Assembly (NCBI RefSeq): GCF_038900055.1 | Contig: NZ_JBBMQM010000001.1 | Coordinates: forward strand, 3,472,001 to 3,536,000 | Origin: Henriciella sp. AS95 | GTDB lineage: Bacteria > Pseudomonadota > Alphaproteobacteria > Caulobacterales > Hyphomonadaceae | Direction: 5' to 3' | Length of the DNA stretch: 64,000 nt | Shown: positions 27,095-36,573 of the stretch, piece by piece | How positions within the stretch are numbered: the stretch's first letter is position 1 | Layout of the letters: every line of letters begins with the position of its first letter | The notes under the pieces: model-generated | Told to the model about the DNA's origin: nothing | The model's database searches: none | Seen by the model: only the letters and a program-made list of their open reading frames with translations | Translations under genes and position numbers: made by a program

Positions 27095-28591
27095 ATGCGA
27101 ATACTTTCAATCTTTATTTTATGCTGCACAATTCAAACGGCATGCGTTTCTGCATACAGAGCGCCTGATGACACCATTAGTGACTGCCCAGAGTATGTCG
27201 ATAAGCAAGAAAAACACTTCAAGCGATATCGCGGCCCGTTACGAAGCGACCTAGTCGCAGACGCGGCTTATCCACCTGAAGGCGATCATGCTCACGATCT
27301 TCATGAGTACAACAAAATTCTTGCGCCTAAGTCGGCGTCGGCTCGACCCATAATAGTAAGATACAGCGAAGGCGGTGACCTTGTGAGTCGCTGCGACTAC
27401 AGCTTGGCCTTGAATGCCATCAAACACTCTGCTCCTGGAAAACGCCTGACCGTTTTGGTCTATGTCCATGGCTGGAACAACGATTCTGGGCCTGTCTCAG
27501 ACAGGCTGTACAACTACAGAGCATCGGCTCTCCCGTCGGCAGCCAATGCCCCCGCATCGCCAGAGAGCTGCAATTTGATTGAAGAGAGCGGCAGTGACTA
27601 TTGCAACTTTTCAAAGCTACTCGAACGTCACCGCGAAAAAGTCCGACCTGACGAAGCGGTTATAGGCATTTATTTGAGTTGGAAGGGCAGTTCGCCAATT
27701 CCTTACTTGGATTACTTCAGCAGAAGGTCGGGGGCTGACAAACTTTCTAGAGGACAGCAAATTCCGAGGATATTGGGAGCGATTGAGAGCCTGAGAACAC
27801 GCAGGCAAAATACGAAAGTCATATACTTCGGACACAGCATGGGCGCTCGTATACTCTACAACGCGGTCGCACAGGACATGTTACGTTCCATTCAGATGGC
27901 TTATCCAGAGGACGATACCGGCTGCCACACCCCAAAAAATTTCGAACCCGCCCATTGCACTTATGAATTAGTCGAACCGACGGCGGACCTCGTTTTTCTA
28001 ATCAATCCGGCGTTTGAAGCCGCGTCGTACAAGGCGCTCGATGAGTTTCGGACTTCAAATCTTATTTTTCAGGACGACCAGTCTCCACTTATTGTTACAT
28101 TACAAGGTGAAGGTGATTGGCCGACAAAAACGGCATTCGCGCTAGCTGAAGGCGTGGGTTTGTTAAACGACCCCGGTCAGTCTGGACTACGTCGCGTCTC
28201 TGTAGGCCATCACGCAAAATTCCGTACGCACGAATTGAAACCAGACGACGAATGTGTGGAAGCGAACACAAGGGCTGCCAGGATCGAGGAAGAAGGAATA
28301 TTTTGTGCAGGTGGACTGAACTTGGAGGCGGTTGAGGGCCACAAGAACAATAGAACCCCGTTTATTATCGCCAGCATTCCCAAAAATTTGATGCCGGGCC
28401 ACTCTTGGTTTCGTAGTGCGGATGAGGAAGAACGGATAAACGCCGATTTCAATGATTGGCTGAGCGCCGTGATCTTGTCGGTCCGCACCCCCGAAGAGCG
28501 TGCGAAAATGTCTTCCGATGCAATCGATATGAGTATATCCGCTCCAGATAGTTCTCTTACTCTGTCAAAAGTCCCTGAGGACCCAAATTGA
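27095..28591 (+). CDS. Alpha/beta hydrolase lipoprotein (DUF900-like), AT-rich
   Basis: A 498-residue protein with a lipoprotein signal (residues 1-17, lipobox IQTAC) when started at the ATG at 27095; an upstream in-frame TTG is unlikely. LTVLVYVHGWNN near residue 125 is the oxyanion strand, and KVIYFGHSMGARILYNAV carries the nucleophile elbow GHSMGA. The layout matches DUF900-type hydrolases. Base composition is clearly more AT-rich than the flanking genes and codon use differs, so it was probably acquired by transfer. Enzymatic target unknown. Confidence 0.75.
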   Translation: MRILSIFILCCTIQTACVSAYRAPDDTISDCPEYVDKQEKHFKRYRGPLRSDLVADAAYPPEGDHAHDLHEYNKILAPKSASARPIIVRYSEGGDLVSRCDYSLALNAIKHSAPGKRLTVLVYVHGWNNDSGPVSDRLYNYRASALPSAANAPASPESCNLIEESGSDYCNFSKLLERHREKVRPDEAVIGIYLSWKGSSPIPYLDYFSRRSGADKLSRGQQIPRILGAIESLRTRRQNTKVIYFGHSMGARILYNAVAQDMLRSIQMAYPEDDTGCHTPKNFEPAHCTYELVEPTADLVFLINPAFEAASYKALDEFRTSNLIFQDDQSPLIVTLQGEGDWPTKTAFALAEGVGLLNDPGQSGLRRVSVGHHAKFRTHELKPDDECVEANTRAARIEEEGIFCAGGLNLEAVEGHKNNRTPFIIASIPKNLMPGHSWFRSADEEERINADFNDWLSAVILSVRTPEERAKMSSDAIDMSISAPDSSLTLSKVPEDPN

Positions 28592-28630
28592 CAGCGCCAT
28601 CAATCATGGCATTGGATAGATCATAAATAT

Positions 28631-30463
28631 TTAAGCCCCCGCGCCCGCCTTGGCCGCCCGCTTGCGCTCATGTGGGTCGAGGTGGACCTTGCGCAGGCGG
28701 ATGTTTTCGGGTGTCACTTCGACCAGCTCATCGTCAGCGATATAGGCCAGCGCCCGCTCCAGCGTCATCTGCAGCGGCGGCGTCAGGCGCACCGCTTCAT
28801 CCGTGCCTGAGGCGCGGACGTTGGTGAGCTTCTTGCCCTTCATCACGTTCACTTCGAGGTCGTTGTCGCGGTTGTGCTCGCCAATGATCATGCCCTGATA
28901 GACCTTGTCGCCGGGATGAATCATCATCGGGCCGCGATCTTCAAGGTTCCACAGCGCGAAAGCCACCGCCTCGCCCTGCTCCATCGAGACCAGCACGCCG
29001 GTGTGACGGCCTTTGATGGCCCCCTTGTATGGCGCGTATTCGAGGAAGACGCGGTTCATGATGGCCGTGCCGCGCGTGTCCGAGAGAAGCTCGCCCTGAT
29101 AGCCGATCAGGCCGCGCGTCGGCGCATGGAAGACGAGCCGCGTGCGGCCCGCGCCGGACGGCTTCATCTCCGTCATATCGGCTTTGCGCTCATTGAGCTT
29201 CTGCACGATGATACCGGTATGCTCATCATCCACGTCGATCACGACTTCCTCGATCGGCTCGAGTTTCTCGCCGGTCGCTTCATCGGTCTGCATCACGACC
29301 TGCGGGCGCATCACGCCCAGCTCAAAGCCTTCGCGCCGCATCGTCTCGATCAGGACCGCCAGCTGAAGTTCGCCCCGGCCGGACACGGTAAAGGCCTCTG
29401 CCTCCGCCGAACGTTCAACCTTCAGCGCGACATTGCCTTCAGCCTCTTTCACCAGCCGATCCCAGATCAACCGTGAGGTGACCTTCTTGCCCTCGGTTCC
29501 CGCGAGAGGGGAATCGTTGACGCGGAAGGTCATCGACAGGGTTGGCGGGTCAATCGGCTGCGCTTCGATGGGTTCGGAGACGGACGGGTCCACGAACGTA
29601 TCGGCCACATTGGCCTTGGTGAGGCCCGCCAGCGAAACGATGTCACCGGCAATGCCCTCATCAATCGGTTCGCGCTCAAGCCCGCGGAAAGCCAACACTT
29701 TCGACACGCGCCCCTGCTCGACCAGCTCGCCGTCGCGCGACAGCACTTTGACAGTCTGGTTCGGCTTGATCGACCCAGCGGTGATCCGCCCGGTCAGGAT
29801 ACGACCGAGGAAATTGTCGGATGAGATCGTGGTCGCCAGCATGCGGAACGGGCCGTCCTCGACGGCAGGCTCCGGCACATGTTTCACGACCATGTCGAAG
29901 AGCGCGTCCATGCTGTCTGTCGGGGAATCGTAATCGGTCGACATCCAGCCATTCTTGGCCGAGCCGTAGAGGATCGGGAAATCGAGCTGCTCGTCATCGG
30001 CGCCGAGGTCAGCAAAGAGGTCGAACACCTCGTTGATCACATAGTCCGGACGGCTGTCGGATTTGTCGATCTTGTTGACGGCCACGATCGGGCGGAGCCC
30101 AACCTTCAGCGCTTTCGACACAACGAATTTGGTCTGCGGCATCGGGCCTTCAGCGGCGTCCACCAGCACGATCGCGCCGTCCACCATGTGAAGGATCCGC
30201 TCCACCTCGCCGCCAAAGTCGGCATGTCCGGGCGTGTCGACGATATTGATCCGCGTATCGCCCCAGACGACAGACGTCGTTTTGGCGAGAATGGTGATGC
30301 CGCGCTCACGCTCCAGATCATTGGAGTCCATCATCCGGTCTTCGGTCTGTTCGTTCTCGCGGAACGTGCCAGACTGTTTCAGCAGGCAGTCGACCAGCGT
30401 GGTCTTGCCGTGGTCAACGTGGGCGATGATCGCGATATTGCGAAGCGCAGTAGGCTCAGTCAT
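28631..30463 (-). CDS. typA: Translational GTPase TypA/BipA
   Basis: A 610-residue ribosome-associated GTPase. The start at 30463 ([20 protein letters not shown]) is chosen because the family begins there, although a GTG 42 bases upstream is in frame. G1 is AHVDHGKTT, the switch region is [14 protein letters not shown]3 is [16 protein letters not shown], and G4 is [10 protein letters not shown]. The C-terminal domain has the BipA-specific [17 protein letters not shown]. Length is normal. It assists 50S assembly under stress and cold. Confidence 0.96.
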   Translation of the reverse strand: MTEPTALRNIAIIAHVDHGKTTLVDCLLKQSGTFRENEQTEDRMMDSNDLERERGITILAKTTSVVWGDTRINIVDTPGHADFGGEVERILHMVDGAIVLVDAAEGPMPQTKFVVSKALKVGLRPIVAVNKIDKSDSRPDYVINEVFDLFADLGADDEQLDFPILYGSAKNGWMSTDYDSPTDSMDALFDMVVKHVPEPAVEDGPFRMLATTISSDNFLGRILTGRITAGSIKPNQTVKVLSRDGELVEQGRVSKVLAFRGLEREPIDEGIAGDIVSLAGLTKANVADTFVDPSVSEPIEAQPIDPPTLSMTFRVNDSPLAGTEGKKVTSRLIWDRLVKEAEGNVALKVERSAEAEAFTVSGRGELQLAVLIETMRREGFELGVMRPQVVMQTDEATGEKLEPIEEVVIDVDDEHTGIIVQKLNERKADMTEMKPSGAGRTRLVFHAPTRGLIGYQGELLSDTRGTAIMNRVFLEYAPYKGAIKGRHTGVLVSMEQGEAVAFALWNLEDRGPMMIHPGDKVYQGMIIGEHNRDNDLEVNVMKGKKLTNVRASGTDEAVRLTPPLQMTLERALAYIADDELVEVTPENIRLRKVHLDPHERKRAAKAGAGA

Positions 30464-30608
30464 GGGAGGGAGGGCTTTCAAAGCTTGTTTGGCGCGCGTG
30501 TACACGTCATCGCGCCGAAAAGCGAGGGGCTAACCTCACTGCCACGGGAACACCTCACCCCCACACATCGTTAATTTGGTCAGGACACCCCGAAGAGGCA
30601 CCGGCCGA

Positions 30609-31070
30609 ATGAGTTATATAGAGAAGCACCTGCACCAGGGCGAACACGTCATCAAGGAAGGCGAGTTCCACTGGCTATGGCATGCGCGGGCCTGGGCCGC
30701 CCTTCTCATTTTCGGCTGGCTGATCATCGGCATCATCTACTGGGCCTATGAGATGATCCGCCTCAACACGACCGAATTCGCGATCACCAACCGGTCGATC
30801 CTGCTCAAGAAGGGCTTTATCTCCGCCCACGTGACCCAGCTGTCACTGGAAGCGGTTGAAGGCGCCAAGCTCGACCAGGGCATTTTTGGCCGGATTTTCG
30901 GCTTTGGCGGGCTCGACATTGAAGGCCGCGGTGCCGGCGAAGTCGACTTTCCGACCATGGCCAAACCCAGCGAATTTCTAAGTGCTCTCAACCACGCGCA
31001 GATGGAGGCCGAAGAAGCCCCCATTGAGCGCCTCGCAGACGAGATAGAACATCATGACGACGCAGCCTGA
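30609..31070 (+). CDS. PH-like domain membrane protein (bPH2/YdbT-like)
   Basis: A 153-residue protein. Two hydrophobic segments at about residues 25-55 precede a bacterial PH domain (DUF304): TTEFAITNRSILLKKGFI, then VTQLSLEAVEGAKLDQGIFG and IFGFGGLDIEGRGAGE. These features match single-domain YdbT-type proteins of the inner membrane. The start at 30609 fits the family. Divergent from typA. Confidence 0.85.
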   Translation: MSYIEKHLHQGEHVIKEGEFHWLWHARAWAALLIFGWLIIGIIYWAYEMIRLNTTEFAITNRSILLKKGFISAHVTQLSLEAVEGAKLDQGIFGRIFGFGGLDIEGRGAGEVDFPTMAKPSEFLSALNHAQMEAEEAPIERLADEIEHHDDAA

Positions 31071-31187
31071 GACAACAACAGTTAAAACCCCTTCACGCCG
31101 GAACGCGAAGCCGCCGCACCCGTTGGTTAAACAGGTGGCGCGCCGAGTCGCGGCCGCCATGATCCGAAAGAAATTCAGGAGATTTAA

Positions 31188-31763
31188 ATGACCAATAGAG
31201 CAGAAGGAAAAACACTCGCAATCCTCGCCGCAGACGGCTTTGAGGAAGTCGAGCTGACCTCACCGAAAGAAGCCATCGAGAACGCTGGCGGCAAGACGGT
31301 GATCGTGTCGCTTGAGCATGGCGAGATCGAAGCCAATCAACACCGCAAGCACGGCATGAAGATCGCCGTCGACAAGACGCTGGATGAGGTGAAGGCCGAC
31401 GATTTCGACGCTCTTCTCATCCCTGGCGGCCTGTTCAATCCGGACACGCTGCGCACCAATCAGAAGGCGCTTGATTTTGCGTCAGCCTTTTTTGAGCAGA
31501 AGAAGCCCGTCTTCTCCATCTGCCACGGCCCGCAAGTGCTGATTTCGGCCAATCTGGTGAATGGCCGCAAGGTCACCGGCTTCAAGGCGATCCAGCAGGA
31601 TCTGAAGAATGCAGGCGGCATCGTTTCTGACGAACCAGTCGTTGTTGACAAAGGTCTTGTGACCTCACGCAACCCAGACGACCTTGGCGCGTTCAACGAC
31701 AAGATCGTCGAAGAAATTTGCGAGGGCAAACACGATGGTCAACGACAATCGGTCGCCGCGTAG
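31188..31763 (+). CDS. DJ-1/PfpI family protein
   Basis: A 191-residue class I glutamine-amidotransferase-like protein with AGGAG before the ATG. TLAILAADGFEEVELTSPKE contains the conserved Glu, and FSICHGPQVL the reactive nucleophile-elbow Cys. This is the YhbO/PfpI branch, associated with protein and DNA deglycation or general stress protection. A strong terminator follows. Confidence 0.9.
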   Translation: MTNRAEGKTLAILAADGFEEVELTSPKEAIENAGGKTVIVSLEHGEIEANQHRKHGMKIAVDKTLDEVKADDFDALLIPGGLFNPDTLRTNQKALDFASAFFEQKKPVFSICHGPQVLISANLVNGRKVTGFKAIQQDLKNAGGIVSDEPVVVDKGLVTSRNPDDLGAFNDKIVEEICEGKHDGQRQSVAA

Positions 31764-31792
31764 TCTCATCCCCTTCGCCAAGCGAACCGACC

Positions 31793-31825
31793 GAAGCGTC
31801 CCTCTCCAGAGGGGCGCTTCTTTTA
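31793..31825 (+). terminator. Rho-independent terminator after DJ-1/PfpI gene
   Basis: Stem GAAGCGtCCCTCT and AGAGGGgCGCTTC form a 13-bp hairpin with one G-U pair and a very tight loop, followed by TTTTAT. Confidence 0.85.
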
Positions 31826-31842
31826 TGGGCGGAACATTTTGA

Positions 31843-31880
31843 TTAGCTTGACAGCTAATTTTGAATCATGCTAATTAGCA
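31843..31880 (+). promoter_or_regulatory. SdpR-type autorepressor promoter and operators
   Basis: TTAGC and GCTAA arms (31843-31858) flank TTGACA, which is a consensus -35. Seventeen bases downstream is the 12-base perfect palindrome TGCTAATTAGCA (31869-31880), which overlaps the -10. Both elements share the TTAGC/GCTAA core, as expected for two operators of one regulator. The ArsR gene starts only four bases after the palindrome, so the leader is very short. Confidence 0.7.
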
Positions 31881-31883
31881 AAT

Positions 31884-32183
31884 ATGGCAATTAAGGTCTT
31901 CAGCGCACTGGGTCACCCGTTGAGGCGTCAGGTCATGACGCTTCTTCGCAAAGGCCCAATGACCTCGGGCGATCTCGCCGAGGCGTTCGATGCGAGCTGG
32001 CCGACGGTCAGCCGGCACCTCAACGTCTTGAAGGATGCCGACCTGATTACCGCCGAACGCAAAGGCACCAGCATTCTCTACCGGGCCAATACGAGCGTTC
32101 TGGAAGATGCAGCAGCCGCCCTTCTCGCCCTGACAGGACGGGACAATGGCGACGATGATGAAATGAAGGAAGCAGCAGAATGA
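31884..32183 (+). CDS. ArsR-family regulator, SdpR-like
   Basis: A 99-residue winged-helix repressor. ALGHPLRRQVMTLLRKGPMT is the family opening, and LAEAFDASWPTVSRHLNVLK the recognition helix. No metal-binding cysteines are present. It overlaps the SdpI-like gene by four bases, which is the conserved SdpR/SdpI arrangement in which the membrane protein titrates the repressor. Confidence 0.88.
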   Translation: MAIKVFSALGHPLRRQVMTLLRKGPMTSGDLAEAFDASWPTVSRHLNVLKDADLITAERKGTSILYRANTSVLEDAAAALLALTGRDNGDDDEMKEAAE

Positions 32184-32878
32184 TCAAGACAGGACTCATC
32201 TGGTCCGCAGGGGCCATCGCCTTGATGCTAGGCACGATTTACTGGGCGTACGGCGCCATGCCGGATGGCCAGATTCCGGTTCACTGGGGCCCATCGGGAG
32301 AGGCAGACGGCTTCGCCGCGAAGGACGAGGCCCTGCTCTATCTGCTCTTTCTCCCGGGCAGTGCGCTCCTGACAAGCCTGTTGCTCGCCGCCGCGCCAAT
32401 GCTCGACCCGTTCAGGGACAATCTGAGACGCAGCCGCAAAGCCTACATCGCCATCTGGGCAGCAACCATGGTGCTGCTGACGGCCCTCAATGCGGGGATC
32501 GCCTGGATGATGGTCAATGCAGCCGGCGCTTCAGAGTCGAATGAATTTGTCCGCTTCGTCATGGCTGGATGTGGCCTGCTCTTCATTGTGATCGGCAACT
32601 ACCTGCCCAAAACGCGCAAGACCTTCTTTCTCGGCATCCGCACGCCCTGGACGCTGACCAGCGACTATACGTGGGAAAAGACGCACCGCCTTGTCGGCCC
32701 GCTCTACATTCTGGCCGGTCTCGCGGGCATCGTGATCGCCTTCACGATGAAGGGACTGCCCATGGTCATCGCCTTTGTCGGCTGCGTGGGAGCCGTCAGC
32801 CTGTTCGGGGTCGCCTATTCCTGGTGGGTCTGGCGCCGCGCATCTGACCGCGATGAAGGTGCAGATTACGTGGTGTAA
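32180..32878 (+). CDS. SdpI family membrane protein (DUF1648)
   Basis: A 232-residue integral membrane protein with about six helices. The DUF1648 opening has IPVHWGPSGEADGFAAKDEA, and the SdpI-like half has FIVIGNYLPKTRKTFFLGIR followed by TPWTLTSDYTWEKTHRLVGP, a strong signature. In Bacillus SdpI gives immunity to the SdpC toxin and holds SdpR at the membrane. No toxin gene is recognisable here, so the role may be only envelope-stress sensing. Confidence 0.88.
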   Translation: MIKTGLIWSAGAIALMLGTIYWAYGAMPDGQIPVHWGPSGEADGFAAKDEALLYLLFLPGSALLTSLLLAAAPMLDPFRDNLRRSRKAYIAIWAATMVLLTALNAGIAWMMVNAAGASESNEFVRFVMAGCGLLFIVIGNYLPKTRKTFFLGIRTPWTLTSDYTWEKTHRLVGPLYILAGLAGIVIAFTMKGLPMVIAFVGCVGAVSLFGVAYSWWVWRRASDRDEGADYVV

Positions 32879-32930
32879 TTTCTGCGATGTCGTTACAAGG
32901 TCTTTCGCCTCCCAGGAAAGACCTTGCCCT

Positions 32931-33458
32931 ATGCGCTTCGCCTACGCCCTCATCGCTCCCCTGCTGCTCGCTGCATGCGGGGGCGATACGACCGACGATG
33001 TCAGCACAGCCTCGCTGCGCGACGCCATGGTGGACATTGTCGAGCCTGCCTCGGACGATATCCAGACCATCGCTTTCGAGCTCTACGACGAAGACGGCGA
33101 ACTGGACCCGACCAGGCTCAACGGCTCGCAATGGGATCAACTATATGAGGCGGCTCGCGAGATCGAGCAGGTTGCGCTCGCCCTTGAGGACGCCGCCAGC
33201 CTGACCGTGGTTGCTGAAGGCGAGACAATCCAGAATGAAGGCAATGACGGCGCGTCTACAGCCGAGGATGTGGCCAGCTATATCGCTGCAGACCCTGAAG
33301 GCTGGGCCTCCGAAGCGCGCGCCCTTGCGGGCATTGGTCAGGCCCTTTCAATCGCCGCAGAGTCTCGCGACCCGATCGCCCTCGATGAAGCCGCCTTCGC
33401 CCTGACAGACAGCTGCACCAGCTGCCACGAGAAATTCTGGTACAAGCAGGGCGACTAG
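32931..33458 (+). CDS. Cytochrome c'-like lipoprotein
   Basis: A 175-residue exported protein. Starting at 32931 gives a lipoprotein signal (lipobox LAAC near residue 16). A helical body ends with CTSCHEKFWYKQGD, a CxxCH heme c site at the extreme C-terminus as in cytochrome c'. It should be a periplasmic, membrane-tethered monoheme protein. The partner is unknown. Confidence 0.82.
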   Translation: MRFAYALIAPLLLAACGGDTTDDVSTASLRDAMVDIVEPASDDIQTIAFELYDEDGELDPTRLNGSQWDQLYEAAREIEQVALALEDAASLTVVAEGETIQNEGNDGASTAEDVASYIAADPEGWASEARALAGIGQALSIAAESRDPIALDEAAFALTDSCTSCHEKFWYKQGD

Positions 33459-34156
33459 AGCCCGCGCAGCAGATCCGGCAGCTCGTCAATCATCTTGATG
33501 GCCCGAAACCGGTCTGCGTGTTCCGGCGGGTCGGCGCGCTCAAGCGCCCAGGTCAGGTCATGCGGGACATGCACGCCCCAGGCCCCCGCTTCGATCGCCG
33601 GAATAATATCTGACTTCAGCGAATTGCCGACCATCATCGCGGCCTCCGGTCCGCCCTCCGTCGCACCGAAAATGCGCTCATACACATCCGGCGTCTTGTT
33701 CGAGACGATTTCAACGCCGTCGAAATAATCGCCCAGCCCCGACTGGGCGAGCTTTCGTTCCTGGTCGAACAGGTCGCCCTTGGTAATCAGGATCAGCGAA
33801 TAGTCCGGGGCAACGGCTTCCAGCGTGTCGTGAACGCCGGGCAATGTCTCCACCGGGTGGCTCAGCATGGCGCGGCCTGCCTCAAGGATTTCCTTGATCG
33901 TCGACGCCGGAACCTTGCCGCTCGTCACTTCGATGGCGGTCTCGATCATCGACAGGGTAAACCCCTTCACCCCGAACCCGTAGAGGCCCAGATTGCGCCG
34001 CTCCGCCGCGAGCAGCTTCTCCTCCATCGTATCGGGATCGGCATGATCGGCCAGCATGTCGAAAATCTGCGCCTGGGTCAGCCGGAACACGCTCTCATTG
34101 TGCCAGAGCGTATCGTCTGCATCGAAGCCGATCGTCGTGATGGGTCGGGTTTTCAT
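33455..34156 (-). CDS. HAD family hydrolase
   Basis: A 233-residue HAD-like phosphatase. GFDADDTLWHNE is the catalytic aspartate motif, LILITKGDLFDQERKLA contains the second motif and lysine region, and MMVGNSLKSDIIPAIEAG the acidic motif. It resembles YjjG-type nucleotidases/phosphoglycolate phosphatases. It overlaps the cytochrome gene's stop by four bases (convergent) and is divergent from the paralogue array. Confidence 0.88.
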   Translation of the reverse strand: MKTRPITTIGFDADDTLWHNESVFRLTQAQIFDMLADHADPDTMEEKLLAAERRNLGLYGFGVKGFTLSMIETAIEVTSGKVPASTIKEILEAGRAMLSHPVETLPGVHDTLEAVAPDYSLILITKGDLFDQERKLAQSGLGDYFDGVEIVSNKTPDVYERIFGATEGGPEAAMMVGNSLKSDIIPAIEAGAWGVHVPHDLTWALERADPPEHADRFRAIKMIDELPDLLRGL

Positions 34157-34259
34157 GCGCCTTTCCTAGTCCGCTCTGAATGACGAAACAAGCAAGTTGC
34201 TTGCCTCCCACGCCGATACAGAGAATAGTCAAGTATCGGGGATCCGGGGGGACAACTAA

Positions 34260-35021
34260 GTGTTGCTGAGGCGCCTGAGCCAGCATGTAAAAAGCCAGAA
34301 CTGGTTCGCCGTCGCGCTCGATTTCGTGATCGTTGTGCTCGGTGTCTTCATCGGTCTGCAGATTTCAAACTGGAATGACGCCCGCGCCTTCGACCAGCTG
34401 GAGCGCAATTATCTCGTCCAGCTGAAGGACGAGGTCGCCCTGAACCGGCGGGTGACGGAATACCAGATCGTCTATGTCGATACCGTGGTCGAATCCGGGA
34501 AGCGCGCGCTCGTCTATCTTGAAAGCGACCAGCAATGCGAAGACGACTGCGCCGACCTGCTGGTCGATTTCTTCCATGCCAGCCAGGTTTGGGGCGCGCC
34601 GCGCACCCTGACGATTTTCGAGGAAATGGAACGGCTCGGCCTGCCGCGAGATGCTGAGAGGCGCCAGACGCTGCTGGACCTGTACCGCTTTCTCGAAGGC
34701 TGGGATGTCGTGAACCTGTCGCCGCCAGCATATCGGGAATCCGCACGCGGTTACTTCTCGCCCGAAGTGAGCGAGGCCCTGTGGCGCAATTGCATGAGGT
34801 ATCCCGATGGCGACGTCGAAGAGCTGGTGCGCGATTGCGTCGACGACTTGAGAGCGATGGATACTTCTGCAGTGCTTGAAGACATGCGCGCTTCGCCCGA
34901 CCTCGCCAATCATCTCCGGTTCTGGATCGGCCAGAATGTCACCGCGCAAGTCCTGTTGCCCGACGCACTTGGGTACTCTGACTCTGCTCAAGCGGCCATT
35001 GATGAGGCGCTTGCTCAATGA
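34260..35021 (+). CDS. Array paralogue 1 (founder-like, divergent N-terminus)
   Basis: 253 residues from a GTG. The N-terminus MLLRRLSQHVKSQNWFAV differs from the array consensus, but the membrane helix and GVFIGLQISNWNDAR signature align. Four cysteines (C93, C97, C178, C193) lie in the C-terminal domain. C93/C97, and blocks such as LVDFFHASQ and an EEM-x4-GLPR segment, match paralogue 16 at the far end of the array. The Met-proximal DNA lacks the common 5' cassette, so this copy may represent the ancestor or an entry gene. No promoter boxes are clear in the 100 bases upstream. Confidence 0.85.
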   Translation: MLLRRLSQHVKSQNWFAVALDFVIVVLGVFIGLQISNWNDARAFDQLERNYLVQLKDEVALNRRVTEYQIVYVDTVVESGKRALVYLESDQQCEDDCADLLVDFFHASQVWGAPRTLTIFEEMERLGLPRDAERRQTLLDLYRFLEGWDVVNLSPPAYRESARGYFSPEVSEALWRNCMRYPDGDVEELVRDCVDDLRAMDTSAVLEDMRASPDLANHLRFWIGQNVTAQVLLPDALGYSDSAQAAIDEALAQ

Positions 35022-35791
35022 TCCTCCAGCGCCTCGCCACCTCCATCCGCAAGCAGGACTGGTTCACCGTCCTCATCGAGACCCTCATCGTCGTGCTCGG
35101 CGTCTTCCTTGGTATCCAGCTTGGCAACTGGAATGCCGCGCGGGCCGAGCAACGGCTGGCGGAAAGTTACACCGTCCGGCTCATCGCTGATCTTGAGCAG
35201 GATTTGTCTGCTTCCCGAAGGCTGACCAGCTATTATGACGCCGTGACGCAGAGCATTGTTGATGCCGACAGGATGTTGTCGCTGACCGATCCGGACCCCA
35301 AAGCGCTCATCGTCGCGGCCTACAGGGCAAGTGAGTTCACGTACACCCCAAAGAGACGCGCAACCTGGGACCAGATTGTCTCATCCGGCGATCTCGACCT
35401 CCTGCCGAACGACATGATCGCTAGCGGTCTGTCCGACTATTACAAATTCGACGAAGCCGCAGACGACACGATATCGCGCCTTCAAGACACGCCGTACAGG
35501 CTAAGCGTGCGGTTCCTCGTGCCCTTGCCCATCCAACTCGAGATCCGGGACGGGTGCAGTGATGACATCGAAGAGAACTCGAATATCAACGGTTTTGTCG
35601 CCGAGTGCCGGATCGCGGTCGACGATTCGCTGCTGGAGGACACAGCTAGCGCCTTGCTGGAGTCCAACGACTTGCAGAAGGCGCTACGCTACCAGTACTC
35701 GATGGTCGCGGCGGTGCAGGTCAACAATCGCGGCGACGTTTTCGCTCTGAACCAGCTGCTGGCTGCGCTCAAGGAAGAGACAGCCCCATGA
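35018..35791 (+). CDS. Array paralogue 2 (type A, class II cysteines)
   Basis: 257 residues. First 18 residues MILQRLATSIRKQDWFTV, then a helix ending GVFLGIQLGNWN (type A). The C-terminal domain has DPDPKALIVAAYRASEF and RATWDQIVSSGDLDLLP, shared with paralogues 9 and 11, and cysteines at 180 and 197. It begins in an ATGA overlap with paralogue 1. The basic N-terminus predicts that residues after about 40 are periplasmic. Confidence 0.87.
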   Translation: MILQRLATSIRKQDWFTVLIETLIVVLGVFLGIQLGNWNAARAEQRLAESYTVRLIADLEQDLSASRRLTSYYDAVTQSIVDADRMLSLTDPDPKALIVAAYRASEFTYTPKRRATWDQIVSSGDLDLLPNDMIASGLSDYYKFDEAADDTISRLQDTPYRLSVRFLVPLPIQLEIRDGCSDDIEENSNINGFVAECRIAVDDSLLEDTASALLESNDLQKALRYQYSMVAAVQVNNRGDVFALNQLLAALKEETAP

Positions 35792-36573
35792 TCCTCCAGC
35801 GCCTCGCCACCTCCATCCGCAAGCAGGACTGGTTCACCGTCGCGATTGAGACGCTGATTGTGGTGTTCGGTGTGTTTATCGGTTTGCAGGTGAGTAACTG
35901 GAATGAAGCTCGAAATGAGCGGATTGAGGAACGGGATATTTTCAAGCGTCTGATCTTGGAAGGTGCTGCGGAAGAGGCCGAACTTGTTCGTCATCGCGCC
36001 TATCACGTGAACAATCTCGGCGAAATCGCCGAGTTGGTTGCACGGCTTGAAGATCCGGAGCGATGTGGCGATTACTCAAGCGAGTCCAGCAAGCGGGTTT
36101 TGCTCTCCATCGGCGATTTTCCTGAGCCAAGGTTAGCTTTCTCAACGGCGCGCGAGCTTGTCTCAACTGGCCGGATTGCGCTTGTGTCATCTGATGAGGT
36201 CAGGATTGGGTTACAAGCGACGCTTGTGCAGGCGGAATGGATCGAAAGAGCGTGGCAGAGATATTTGCCCCTGAAACAAGCAGCCGAGGATGTCTACATG
36301 GCCGCGGGCCCCGCCTACACCAATCCAATCGAATGGACCCTCGACTATGACCTACCGTATGAGGACTTCTTAAAGTCCGTGGAGCTCCGCACGCCAGATA
36401 AACTCTGTAACCGGCCAGACCTTGTCGCCCTCGCATCGAATGCGGCGACCAGCCAGGCGTTCTATGTTGCGAAAATAAACGTGCTGGCTCGCAAGTTATC
36501 GGCTTACCGCGCTGAGCTATCGGCAACTGCGGAAGAACGGTTTGGATCGGAATTTGTCGGAGAGGCCCCATGA
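35788..36573 (+). CDS. Array paralogue 3 (type B)
   Basis: 261 residues. The membrane helix ends GVFIGLQVSNWNEAR (type B). Its C-terminal domain has C93 and C207, LLSIGDFPEPRLAFSTA and AWQRYLPLKQAAED, all closely paralleled at the same residue numbers in paralogue 5. Paralogues 2-3 and 4-5 therefore look like one A-B pair duplicated. DNA beyond the 5' cassette is less GC-rich than in its neighbours. Confidence 0.87.
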   Translation: MILQRLATSIRKQDWFTVAIETLIVVFGVFIGLQVSNWNEARNERIEERDIFKRLILEGAAEEAELVRHRAYHVNNLGEIAELVARLEDPERCGDYSSESSKRVLLSIGDFPEPRLAFSTARELVSTGRIALVSSDEVRIGLQATLVQAEWIERAWQRYLPLKQAAEDVYMAAGPAYTNPIEWTLDYDLPYEDFLKSVELRTPDKLCNRPDLVALASNAATSQAFYVAKINVLARKLSAYRAELSATAEERFGSEFVGEAP

